From: Symsagittifera roscoffensis
Taxonomy: Eukaryota > Xenacoelomorpha > Acoela > Convolutidae
DNA length: 64,000 bases
Direction of reading: 5' to 3'
NCBI RefSeq assembly: GCF_963678635.1
Contig: NC_087067.1
Location: forward strand, 16,871,639-16,935,638
Part shown: positions 24,418 to 35,400 of the stretch, in pieces
How the letters are laid out: every line of letters begins with the position of its first letter
Numbering within the stretch: position 1 is the first letter of the stretch
Translations under genes and position numbers: made by a program
Notes under the pieces: generated by a model
What the model was told of the DNA's origin: nothing
The model's input: only the letters and a program-made list of their open reading frames with translations
The model's database searches: none

Positions 24418-25022
24418 AGAATATCAAAATTGTCGATACACATCTCCATCAAATACAAGACAAGACTGCTCATATCAGCACAAACTGTTGTTCAGACTGC
24501 CCTTTCAATTGCTTCACCAGTGGTTTTTGGTAAATTGATTATTGGCAAAAATATGAAACTTAAACTGAAGAATATGAAAATTGTCGATACACCTCTCCAT
24601 CAAATACAAGACAAGACTGCTCGTATCAGCACAAACTGCTGTTCAGACTGCCCTTTGAAATGGTTCACGAGCGGTTTTTGGTAAATTGATTTTTGGCAAA
24701 AACATGAAATTTAAACTGAAGAATATCAAAATTATCGATACACTTCTCCATCAAATGCAAGACAAGACTGCTCGTATCAGCACAAAGTGTTGTTCAAACT
24801 GCCCTTTCAATTGGTTCACGAATGGTTTTTGGTAAAATAATTATTGGCAAAAACATGAAATTTAAGCTGAAGAATGTCAAAACTGTCGATACACCTCTCC
24901 ATCAAATACTAGACAAGACTGCTCGCATCATTACAAACTGCTGTACAGACTGCCCTTTCAATTGGTTCACGAAAGGTTTTTGGTAAATTAGTTATTGGCG
25001 AAAACATAAAATTTAAACTGAA
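24418..25022 (+). repeat. 151-bp satellite array, terminal diverged monomers
   Basis: About four monomers of increasing divergence follow segment S. The last one grades at about 25,020 into GAATGTTCTGATTGCAC..AAAGCCAATTAAA, which is the dispersed core family as seen at 8,630, rather than into unrelated DNA. Confidence 0.9.
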
Positions 25023-25215
25023 TGTTCTGATTGCACTTAAAGCCAATTAAAACGTTTTTGTTTTGGTTAAATAATTAACAAAATAATTGAGTAAAAACAA
25101 ACATTTTTTTTTTCATTTCATACCTCCACACGATATATCGCGCGTTGATTGTCCCAATTTGCCCAAAATAGCAATTTTCAAATCGCCGTCAAATTGCGAA
25201 ACATGATCACAGTTA
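25023..25215 (+). repeat. Core-family repeat at the satellite's right edge
   Basis: It contains CGATATATCGCGCGTTGATT, GTCCCAATTTGCCC and AAAATAGCAATTTTCAAA, the most complete version of the core block that recurs at 7.5, 8.35, 8.85, 15.25, 27.9 kb and in each 1,580-bp unit. Confidence 0.75.
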
Positions 25216-26796
25216 TAAAAATTTTTTTCTAGATTGGTGCTCAAGGCATCAATATCTTTCAAGTGGTTTAAAACTATTCCTTTAAAAATGCTTGGCCAAT
25301 AAGTCGAAAACTGGCTGAATAAAAAAACGCACACCAAGCATAGATATTCGGCATTTTCTTCGAAGATCGGAAAAAAATTTGAGTTGTGCATGGTTTTATT
25401 GAGACCAATTAGTTTATTGCCTCTATTAAAATTGAAACGACTTTGTAGTGCGGGATAATTCTCCACGTATGAAATATAAAACGAGCATTTTAGCCAGACT
25501 CTTAGAAGTTACTTTAGTTTAAATCAAGGAATCGATCCCCTGAGTAATCAAAAAGGTTGTGAAAGTCGTTTGGTTGAAAATAAATCACCCGAGCATGTAT
25601 GTATATTCCCCACTTTTTGGAAAGTAAAGTAGAAACAAAAACTACATGAAATCAAAACATTTTTGAGTCACCGGAAACTTCGGAGACAGTTTTTTGAATT
25701 TTCAGTTGGACAGTTTTTTCACGTCTTTTCGAGGCACATAAAGTTTGCAAATGACCTCACAATGACGTTTCAAGGATAACAGTTGATTATAATCAATTTT
25801 CGAGGTCAAAAACGTTTCCACTAAAGTCAATTAAAATTACACTTCGGGACCACGCAATTGTTTTTAGTCCATTATAACCCATTATTTTCTAGAACAGTTA
25901 ATTGATTTTAATTCATTAAAATCCATTATAATGAATTACACAGAAGCGATGTGGTTCGTTGCATCACTTGCAATACCACGAAAATAGCATTGAAAGTCAG
26001 CAAATAAGAAAAGATAAAAGAGCCATTTAATACAAAAAAAACGGATAATTTCTCCAAAAAAAACCACAAAAAACATCAAAATGATGCCTGAATTGATGTT
26101 TATTTGAAGAAACACGTCCAGGAACACATTCCACGAAAACAGTTGAAAATTAAAAACATAATTGAAAATTAAAAAACAGTTTTTTAGTGAAAACAAAATT
26201 GTTGTCATGAAAAGTTTTAAACTAAAAATTCAGGTGACTAAGTCAATAAAATCAAAGCCAAAATCATTTTTTAGGTAAAAACTCCAAAATTACGAAGTCA
26301 AGGCTGGTAGAATTACAAATTGCAGAGCAAATCAAGACCTACAAAGCAACTACATTGAAAACTGCTCAGAGCATTAAAGTTCTAAGATGCGGCAACTAAG
26401 CCGACAAACTTAAACAGAAAAATTCCAAGCAGACATGTTTTTTTAAACGTAAAATTTCCCGTTTAAAAAATTACATGTTGCGGTCAGATGCGTGTTCGTT
26501 GCCTTCAGTCTAAGTGTGCCAAAGACGTTAAGAAAATTGAATTCATTATGAAAAAAGATACCAAGTGATGCAAGTGATTCTGTCAAACAAGTTGTTAACC
26601 CGACTCAAAGTCTATATTCCGACTTGAGAAAGCTTGCTAATCACAGGCGTAATAATGCATTATAACCTGCAAAAACTTGCAACATTTTCTGCAGTACTTA
26701 TGGCCTACTCCAGTTCTAAACCTAATCCCACTTATTTTGATGAAACGATAATTTTGATGAAACGATATCTATTACAAAACAAAGCCCCTCTTCAAA
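25216..26796. other. AT-rich DNA, no gene seen
   Basis: ATTATAAT/TTAATTCATTAAAATCC words cluster at 25,785-25,940. A 117-codon minus-strand frame at 25,113-25,466 overlaps the repeat and has no splice or family support. Confidence 0.55.
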
Positions 26797-27703
26797 GCCA
26801 CAAACCTTCCGTTACTTTCGTTACAAAAATCGGAACAATAAAAAAACAGTTGTCTCACGTTTGGATAAGTGTCTATTCAGTACGTCGTCTAGCGCTGTTA
26901 AGTTTAGGCGTTCTCTTAAACAAATTTATGCCCGCAATGTGATTCCATGAATAATAATCCATTATAATAAATTTTCAGGGTATATCTCCACAATATTTTG
27001 AATTAACTGATTATAATAGATAAAAACAGGCTAAAAGTACACCCTTGTACTTGAGTGAAAAAATTGGTGAGTGAGGGGGTCGGTGGAGTGGGGTTCAAAT
27101 TCAAAGGCAGCAAAAATCAAAACTCTAAGGGAAGGAACCATAATTGTGTGTTCGTGTGTGTAAGTGGGGGGAGTGATAATTATGGGGAAGGGAAGGCAGT
27201 AAGAATGGTGGGTGATATACCCCAAATAAGACGGCAATGTTAAAAATTAATCGTGAAGTAAACAAGTAGAAAACAATAAAAACAGTTTTTACAAGCCAAA
27301 TTTATCTCAATTTAGCTCTTGCAAGGCTCATTTTTTGAGTTTATACAGAAATATTCTGAAAAATCCAAGCTTTTCTGCTACAAAAAAGTTATAGTCAATT
27401 ACAATCCATTACAATCTAATATAATCCCTCATTTTTTATTATAATTATCTTCTCTTTAAAAGTTTATAACCGATTTTTTATCCATTATAATCAGTTAATT
27501 CAAAATTATGTGGCGATACTCCCTGAAAATTTAATATAATGGATTATTATTCATGGAATCACATTGCGGGCATAAATTTATTTAAGAGAACGCCTAAAAT
27601 TAACAGCGCTAGACGACCTACTACATAGACACTTATCCAAACGTGAGACAACTGTTTTTTTATTGTTCCGATTTTCGTAACGAAAGTAACGGAATGTTTG
27701 TGC
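26797..27703. repeat. Large inverted repeat (fold-back), arms about 230 bp
   Basis: Left arm 26,797-27,028 and right arm 27,473-27,703 are reverse complements at roughly nine in ten positions. Shared landmarks are GTGATTCCATGAATAATAAT / GGAATCACATTGCGGGC, CTTATCCAAACGTGAGACAA and CAGCGCTAGACGAC. The 444-bp spacer includes a G/T-rich patch at 27,060-27,240. Confidence 0.9.
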
Positions 27704-27995
27704 TCGGGATGGGTTTTTTTCCTCAGACAAGTTTCGACTTTTTAACTAGCCATTTTTTACGAATTTTTTATCATTCAAAAGGTATTGTTGTCCTGAGCTG
27801 AAATTTGAAAAGATATTCCACCTGTGATCATTTTTCGTAGAGTTACGGGGGTTTAAAAATTGCCATTTTGGGAAATTTGGGACAATTAACGCGCGATATG
27901 TTTCGCACTATTGACGCGTAAGCGGAGATTTAATCCGTCTTAGAAATCGTTCCAAATTGGTTAAAAGAGGCTTATTTGCCATAATTGGTTTGTTA
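27655..27995 (+). repeat. Dispersed repeat family D, copy 2
   Basis: It matches 15,000-15,328 block by block. Its first 45 bp belong also to the right arm of the inverted repeat. It carries the inverted core block GGGACAATTAACGCGCGATA. Confidence 0.85.
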
Positions 27996-28024
27996 CAAGG
28001 AAAATTACTTTTCAAGAAAACCAT

Positions 28025-28320
28025 TTTTAGCCGACTGACCGCAAAAATTTTTTAAAGGCGCCAATATATACTAACTTTCAGGGGGAGCGGGCGCCAAAAA
28101 AACGCGATCAAAAAATGCTTTTTATTGTTTTTGGAGAGTTCGGGTAATTAAATTGGTCGACCCAAGAAAATTTTTTCCGAAAAACCGCTCCCTTTGAAAA
28201 ATTTCTGCGCACGCCACTGATCCATACATATAAATATAAAGATGTCGAACTAAAAAAAAAGGCCGAAGAAATTTTCGAAAATCCGCTCCCCCCTCGAAAA
28301 AATCCAAGGTCCGCCCCTGT
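28025..28320 (-). repeat. Short interspersed 'GTCGAATCCC' family copy, reverse orientation
   Basis: Read on the minus strand it starts CAGGGGCGGACCTTGGATTT, then has a G-rich GGGGGGAGCGGATTTTC and a second block with GTCGACCAATTTAATTAC. It opens two spurious frames that read G-A-D-L-G-F-F-R-G-G. Confidence 0.8.
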
Positions 28321-28327
28321 CAATAAT

Positions 28328-28347
28328 TATACACACACACACATGTA

Positions 28348-28402
<55 letters not shown>
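28328..28402. repeat. AC and AT dinucleotide microsatellite
   Basis: A short (AC)n tract at 28,330-28,341 is followed by a (TA)n tract of about 54 bp ending at 28,402. Confidence 0.97.
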
Positions 28403-28405
<3 letters not shown>

Positions 28406-28439
28406 ACATTTGAATTCTATATATATAAATAATTATATA

Positions 28440-28750
28440 CAGGGCGGATCTAGAATTTTTTCAAGGGAGGAGCGGATTTTCAAAAAATTTAGAACTTTTT
28501 TATGTAAACCATTTCAAATTAGTATAAAAAGGGTACCCTTTGGATCGGCATGGGGTCGAATCCCTGAAGGAAAAATTTTTGGGAAAAATTTGACGACAAA
28601 AATCGAGTTTTTTGGCGCGCGTTCCTCTTTCAAAATTAGTTTTATTTAGAACTTTTTTATGTTAGTCATCTCAAATTAGTATAAAAAGGGGACCCTTTGG
28701 ATCGGCATGGGGTCGAATCCCTGAAGGGGGCGTCCGTCCCCTAAATCCGC
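28440..28750 (+). repeat. Short interspersed 'GTCGAATCCC' family copy with internal duplication
   Basis: The head is CAGGGCGGATCTAGAATTT and the end is CCCCTAAATCCGCTG, so its ends are inverse repeats. An 80-bp module (TAGAACTTTTTTATG..GGGTCGAATCCCTGAAGG) occurs twice, at about 28,490 and 28,648, 158 bp apart. Confidence 0.85.
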
Positions 28751-28904
28751 TGGTGTGTATATATTATATTTTGTATTATATTTTGAATTATTTTTTATTA
28801 AAGTTTATATAAAAAATGACTTTTAAAACACTTTTCCTGAGCAAGAAATAAACAAAAATAGGAAAAAATGATTAAAAAGATTTATATATTTGTTTAATTT
28901 ATAC

Positions 28905-29140
28905 ATTTGTTCCGACCATTGAAAATGGGGATGGATTTAAATTCAAGTGCGTTTTAGTTTTTTCTTTTTTGTTCTCTACGCAAAACCAGGATGGCAGTGA
29001 GCTCGAATTTTCAAAAAGTTGTCTCAGTGTCGAGAAAAACTGGTTTAAAATTTTTGAGTTTTAGTCCAGTGTCGAGCGAGTAACGTTCATTTTAAATGAA
29101 AAAAGGCATATCGCCAAAAAAATTTGAATTCTAAAAACTA
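28905..29140 (+). repeat. Dispersed repeat family E, copy 1 (partial)
   Basis: It starts TTCCGACCATTGAAAATGGG, then CTACGCAAAACCAGG, GTGTCGAGAAAAACTGG and GTCGAGCGAGTAACG. The order matches 45,920-46,170 and, inverted, 59,740-60,000. Confidence 0.8.
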
Positions 29141-29328
29141 GTTTTGGAAAAGCTTCATGTATTGTTTCAAAAATTAACGATCTATTTTTTTGAACATTAT
29201 TTTAACTTGTTCAATCTAACAAGAGCTAAAAATAAAGTAACTAAAAGCTTTTTCCCTGACATGAGCAGTTTCCTCATCTACCATAAACTAGCCACTGCGC
29301 TGTATAATATAACATTACGAGTATATAC

Positions 29329-29601
29329 CTCTGGACCAGTGGAAGCGGAAGTTTGGTCTGTTTTTGGGAGTAAGGGAGTAGTATGCATTTTTGCATCTGG
29401 ACACACAAGGCACCTCAGCCTGACCTCCGTTCTCCCCCATCACCAGAAGAGGTTGCTGAGAGGTCAAGCAGGAAGAGGTTGGGTCATTCGAAGAGGTCAG
29501 TGGAGATGAAGATGGACGATAAGAGGCGTGATTTGAAGTCATTGCGTAGGGGGATTTTGTGTATTCCCACAAGTCACTAAGGAAGTATCCATCAACATGG
29601 G
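29329..29601 (-). CDS. Internal exon of an unidentified gene
   Basis: On the minus strand a GTTTTATTTTCAG acceptor is followed by 273 bp open in one frame, ending TCCAGAG at a GTATAT donor. G+C is far above the flanks and falls sharply at both splice sites. Two carried bases at the start and one left at the end give phase 1-1, as in the exon at 4,747-4,944. The protein starts H-V-D-G-Y-F-L-S-D-L-W-E-Y-T-K, runs through a Ser/Thr/Pro-rich stretch of about 30 residues and ends K-N-R-P-N-F-R-F-H-W-S-R. Family not recognised. The plus strand also has an open frame ending at 29,580 with AATAAA after it. That frame leaves the GC-rich part left of 29,375 unexplained, so minus is preferred. Confidence 0.6.
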
Positions 29602-29624
29602 CTGAAAATAAAACGCATATTGCG

Positions 29625-30027
29625 CAATTTTATACGGCGGATTTAGGGTTTTCTCGACAGGGGGAGGGGGGATTTTCAATTTTTTTTTAGAAAATTTTGT
29701 CTTGTTTATTTTAGGTCGACCAAATTGAGTTTCCGAGCGGTCCCAAAATACTATAAAGATCCTATTTACACACAAATTTTTTGTGTCAAACACGATTTTT
29801 GTGTCAAAACTAAAAACCAAGAAACTTCATGTTCGAAATGCATGTTTTTTAAATTTATCTAGAAGATAGATAAACGGAAATTTTTGGCAAAATAAATGTA
29901 TTTTAGTGTTTGGAGAGAGCTCGGAACATCAATTAGCCCGGCATAAAAAAGTAGACAAAACTTTTTAAATTTTCTAATTTTTCTAAATTTAAAAGTTCCC
30001 GTCGAGAAAACCATATATTCGCCCCTG
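29625..30027 (+). repeat. Complete short interspersed element with terminal inverted repeats
   Basis: It begins CGGCGGATTTAGGGTTTTC and TCGACAGGGGGAGG and ends CCCGTCGAGAAAACC then ATATTCGCCCCTG, so the outer 25 bp or so are inverse repeats. TAGGTCGACCAAATTGAGTT matches the 9.7-kb copy. Its 400-bp length and lack of coding fit a non-autonomous DNA element (MITE). Confidence 0.8.
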
Positions 30028-30041
30028 ATTTAAACAACGAT

Positions 30042-30092
30042 CACGTATCATGGGCCTTCACGTATCATGGGCCTTCACGTATCATGGGCCTC
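30042..30092 (+). repeat. 17-bp minisatellite, three copies
   Basis: The unit CACGTATCATGGGCCTT repeats exactly at 30,042, 30,059 and 30,076; the last copy ends slightly early. Confidence 0.97.
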
Positions 30093-32454
30093 AAACCATC
30101 GTACCTCAAGTTTATTGTACTGTAATTATATAGGACAATTTTAGCTTTTAGCAACATTAAGGCAAATGGATGTACAAATTTTCAGACTGGGGTATTTCGC
30201 CAGGTGTCAGTTTCCTCGTCAAAAAATCCATTTTAACAAGGAACTTATAATTATTGTTAATTTTCCATAATAAATCAAAAACCTAAAATTTTGGGGTATT
30301 TAGTGAATTCCATGAAAAAATTAATTTGAAAACGTAAGCAAGACCCTAATTTTTGAGTGACCACAAACTCGCATATGAAACAACCTGGATATCAACAAGA
30401 CCGCTTTTCCATGCAACCCAAATATTAATGGTTAAATTTTTGCCTCAATTATGCCAACACAACAACATAATGCTAATTGAGGTAATGCTAATGATAAAAT
30501 TTTGTCTGCAATTAACTTCTCATTATGACTATGTCTGTTGAAAGGGCTTAGTTCAACATGTAACAATCAGCACGTTTTGTGATTTCCCTATTATTTGCAA
30601 CATGGGGGAGGGTAGTTAAAAGTTCATTAACTACCTGTCATGCAAAGCATCACGCCAACGAGAAAGGATGAAAGAAACATGATGCAACAAAATCGTTTTT
30701 TTTTAATCGTCCAGCGCTTTTATTTGTCTGCTTGCAAATCTTCCACACTTTCTGTGTTTTTAATCACCCAGCTCACTTCCGTTTTCCAGTGCCACTCGAG
30801 ACTATCATCGCGTGAAATTTAGTCGGTTGGGGGAGGGGGTTGACCGAAATATTTGACCCAGTTTGCCCAAAAAGGAAGATAATTGACTACGCCAAGGTTC
30901 CTTCGGCACTGTCTATAATCGCCACATCAAATGCATTGCCCAAAACTCAGCAGTCCGAAATGTTGATTTCTGGTTGTTTGCTCTAAATAAAGATCCACAA
31001 AATTTAGTGGGTTATCTAGCATAAATGGTATCAATATCACTGCCAATCCCGAAAGGGATATCAGTAAAGAGAATAAACAGAATAAAAGTCAATTCTGAAT
31101 GAGTTTTCATCATTAGAATTCATCACCAATTTTATATTTGAAACTTTAAGGGAAAATACTATCAAAACTTTGATATGAGAAGAATGGCAGTTATTGCGGT
31201 AATCTTTCTGAAAAAAATTTTATAACCGATTTTCAAGTCTCAAAAAAATTCTCTCACAACATCCTCACCTTGAAGTCGAGATAAAAATAGATAAATGGGC
31301 TTGTGGCTGTATGAACAAAACGCAAAATCTATTGCAGTAACAATTTTGCAGTATGTGAAGATAGTTTGAACAATGCACATAATTGATAAATGATGATTAC
31401 GCCATATTCTTGATTCAGCGGGAATATTTGGAGTATCGTCGACCTATATTTGCGACTATTAATTAGCTTTCAGCTTCAAGTAAGCCCGCCCATTTACGAA
31501 AATGGCTGAAAAAAAAAAGATATCAACTACGCACAAAACATCAGTAACAATAAAAGACATTGTGAAAATCTAGATGGCGCTGATACAAAAGATGATTTCT
31601 TGTGATTTATTTTTTTAACCACCAAAACTTAAATGCGTCTATAATAAGAAAAAACTCATGTTACAAAAACCTTTTCAATTCTCATGTCATTCAAAATGAA
31701 TTACTTTTTTTCGCATAAAATAGCAAAATTTTTTACCCTGTAAATTATTACTACCGAGGAATTCAATACTTGCGAGATTCTTCGCATGCCGAATGGACGC
31801 GAGCATATTGTCAGTTTTCGCAAGTCCACTGACAGTCCAAAACTTTTCTACATCAAATACCTAGAGTCTCTTCCCATAAAAATTTGCGACTGATGTTTCG
31901 AGGATCAAATTTTGACAGTTTTTTGCTTCCTAAAATTTTGTTATTTAGTTTCTGAAATTTTTTTAACGAAAACAAGCAGCAATGAAAAGTTAAATCTCGT
32001 AAATTTCCGTTTTTCAAACTTTAACGAGGAAAGCAAAAATAACTTTTTCACTTGCTATTGTCTTATTTCAATGAATTAGCTTCTTTTCGATTTTTGTCAT
32101 TATCAATTGAATATTTCTAAGAATTGTAAATTCACTTGAAAAATGTTAAACGGTTTTTTGGAAGATAGTCCGACAATTGTTCAAATTAAGCGGCTTTCAG
32201 TTAAAAATAGTTTTAGAAAAAATTAAATTTCAAATAAACATACGCTTCTATAATTGAAATAAGAAACCAAAATAGAAATGATTTGCTTTTCGGAGAACAT
32301 TTGATTAAAACATTGTTGTATTCAGATTAAAATGATAAAACAATGTAAGTTTGTATTGTTTTTTCTCTGAATTGAAATTACTTAAGGGAAAAAAACTGAG
32401 CTATTGATCTCTGACGATGTAGGGAGATGAAAAACTGAATTTTGAATGCATCAT
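30093..32454. other. AT-rich DNA, no gene called
   Basis: A 46-codon protein-like frame lies at 31,750-31,893 (plus; E-I-L-R-M-P-N-G-R-E-H) and another of 38 codons at about 30,870-30,990. Neither has convincing splice sites. The rest is low in complexity. Confidence 0.45.
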
Positions 32455-35400
32455 GAAAAAGTGGCCTTCTAAAACTTGGTAGTAGAAAAACTTGAACTAT
32501 TCAAGTTATCACAAGTGGAGTTAAAGCACTATTTTTGAATTTGTAGTATTTTTTTAGAAGTTGATAGCCGAAAAAAATATTGTAAAAAACGTAGAGAAAC
32601 GATTGGTACTAAAAATTTGTGGCTTAAAACCTATTGCTTTAATCAATGACAGAATTGTATAGCGTACAACATGATTTAGTTTGATGACTGCTCAAAAACT
32701 ATTCCCGCAAAAATTTCTGTTTGCTAAATTTTCATTTTCCCCAGCAAAATTTGATTAGAAATGACTATCGGAACAGAAAACTAAAGTAAAAAAACTACTT
32801 AAGCAGGTTCCAAAAACTCTGAGCAATTCTATTGTTTTCTCTTTGTAATATGTAAAATTTTAAATAACATAGTTAATTGAAAGTTGTTTTTGATGTCATA
32901 AAAAACTATAATTGAAGTTACGTGGTTTTAAATACTTTTATTGAAAAAATTTGATCTGAAATAGTTTGTTTTCAATTTAAAAATAAAATTTTCTATTAAT
33001 AATCTAATTCAAACATTTGTTAACCTCTACGATATGAAAACTAGCTAATGGCATCCTTAATTTGCTTTTTAGCAGCGAAAAAACAAGCTGTTTGTTAATA
33101 AATTGGTTCATTTTAAGCAAATTTTTGCGCAAGAATTGAAAAAGAAGTGTATCGTTCATATAACAACCGCACTGCTACGTTTTTATACTAATTTTTTTTT
33201 TCAGATTTTTTTTTGAGAAAACCATCACCAAAACGGTTTAAAAATTATATAGAAATAAATTTAGCAGAATTTGAATTTTAAATTGGCCAGATGACATGTT
33301 TTAATTCAATTTGAAGCGAATTGTTTAGACGAATCAAAGTTCTTTTTAGGTGTCATTAGCACAAAATATATCGAGCGTGAAGAACCCCAATTGGGCATTA
33401 TTGAAACCCACATAACCATCATCAAAATCATCACAGATAAAAACTTTTAATCGGATTTGAACTCAAGACAACAGAAGTTGTTTAAACTTGTATACTGCAA
33501 AAAACTTGTCAAAAATTGCTGCTTGAAAACTCAATTTCGTTCGGAGAAACAAACCACCCCAAAAACGAAAACTCCATCTTTCAAAAATTGAAATAAATTA
33601 AAAATAAATTAGTTTTAAACAATATTAACATACATAATAAATTATATGAAGTTAAAAAACATACCTGAATCGTATGGGAGAGCATCATTAGGCCACCATT
33701 AATACGATTGCTATCATTTAGAATTTAGTTATCGGTCAGAAAAAATGTCTTTCAATCTTTTTAAGAACATTTGTAGGAATTGCGATGGGAACAACACGCC
33801 CCATTGATAGAAACTCATTGGCTTGAGTTTCAAATTCAAATGCAGTAGTCTTTGAGATTTTAATCTGTTATGAAAACTTTTTTTTTCAAGATATGACCTT
33901 CCAAAACTTGGTAGTAGAAAAACTTGAACTACTCAAACTATCACAAGCGGAGTTAAAGCACTATTTTTGAAATTGTAGTATTTTTTTTAGAAGTTGATAC
34001 CCGAAAAAAATATTGTGAAAAGCGTAAAGAAACGATTGGTACTAAAAATTGTGGCTTAAAAACCTATTGCTTTAATCAATGATAGAATTGTATAGCGTAC
34101 AATAACATTTAGTTTGTTGACTGCTCACAAACCAATCCCGCAAAACATTCTGTTTTCTAAAGTTTCATTTTCCCCAGCAAAATTTGATTGGAAATGACTA
34201 TCGGAACAGAAAACTAACATTAAAAAACTACTTAAGCGCTTTCCAACAACTCTGAGAAGTTTTAATGTTTTCTCTTTGTATTATGTAGAATTTTAAGTAA
34301 CATAGTTATTTGAAAGTTGTTTTTGATGTCAAAAAAAAATTATAATTGAAGTTACGTGGTTTCAGATACAATTATTGAAATAGTTTGATCTGAAATAGTT
34401 TGTTTTTAACTTAAAAGGCAAATTTTCTAAGAATAATCTAATTCAGACTTTTGTTAACCTCTGCGATATAAAAACTGGCTAATGTCATCCCTAATTTGCT
34501 TTTTTAGCAGCGAAAATACAAGCTGTTTTTTTTTTTAATTCCTAGTCCTAAAAGCGGTTTTGTAGGCTGCGGGTTAATAAATTGGTTCATATTAAGCAAA
34601 TTTTTGTGCAAGAGTTGAAAAAAAGCGTATCGCTCATGTAACAATCGAACTGCTCGTATCAGGAAAAAACTTTGAATTTTCCGACTGTCTTTTAAGTTAT
34701 ATGGCGTACTGTTTGTTTTAAGAAAAATGGTGAAGTTTTGAAAAAAAGGTAAAATTTTTGAAAAAAATACTATGATTTTTCAGACTTTTTTTGAGAAAAC
34801 TATCACCATATTGGTTTAAAAATTATACAGAAATAAATTTAGCAGAGTTTGAATTTTAAATTGGTCAGATGGCACGCTTTAATTCAATTTGAAGCGAATT
34901 GTTCAGACAAATCAAAATTCCTTTTAGACGTCATTAGCACAAAATATATTGAGCGTGAAGAACCCAATTGGGCAATATTTAAACCCACATAACCATCATC
35001 AAAATCCTTGCCGTTAAAAATTTTTAATCGGATTTGAACTCAAGACAACAGAAGTTGTTCAAACTTGTATCGTGCAAAAAAAACTTGTTAAAAATTGCTG
35101 CTTGAAAACTCAATTTCGTTCGGAGAAACAAACCACCCCAAAAACGAAAACTCCATCTTTCAAAAATTGAAATAAATCAAAAATAAATTAGTTTTAAACA
35201 ATATTTATATACATAATGAATTATATGAAGTTGAAAAACATATCTGAATCGTATCGGAGAGCATCATTAGATCACCATTATTACGATTGCTATCATTTAA
35301 GATTTAGTTAACGGTCAGAAAAAATGCCTTTCAATCTTTAAAGAACATTTGTAGGAGTTGCGTTGGGAACAACACGCCCCATTGATAGAAACTCATTGGC

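Noticed and set aside
17741-24684. Dozens of 77-94-codon open frames repeated every 151 bp
   Set aside because: They follow the satellite period, start at TTG rather than ATG, and read two frames of adjacent monomers because 151 is not a multiple of three. No independent coding signal.
17445-25022. CRISPR-like array
   Set aside because: Repeats are contiguous 151-bp monomers without unique spacers, in animal nuclear DNA.
25113-25466. 117-codon minus-strand frame
   Set aside because: Begins inside a core-family repeat, AT-rich composition, no domain and no splice signals of note.
28108-28323. Frame reading G-A-D-L-G-F-F-R-G-G, often seen as a hypothetical protein
   Set aside because: Translation of the G-rich head of an interspersed non-coding repeat; the same words appear at 47.5 kb.
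28347-28649. 100-codon frame starting in the AT microsatellite
   Set aside because: I-Y repeats from (TA)n joined to a non-coding repeat element.
28540-28735. Possible tRNA gene from the GGGTCGAATCCC word
   Set aside because: No acceptor stem, D arm or anticodon arm can be folded around it; only the B-box-like word is present.
29383-29580. Plus-strand 65-codon frame followed by AATAAA, as a terminal exon
   Set aside because: The AATAAA is the complement of the minus-strand pyrimidine tract. The minus-strand exon explains the whole GC-rich block with splice sites at both edges. Not fully excluded.
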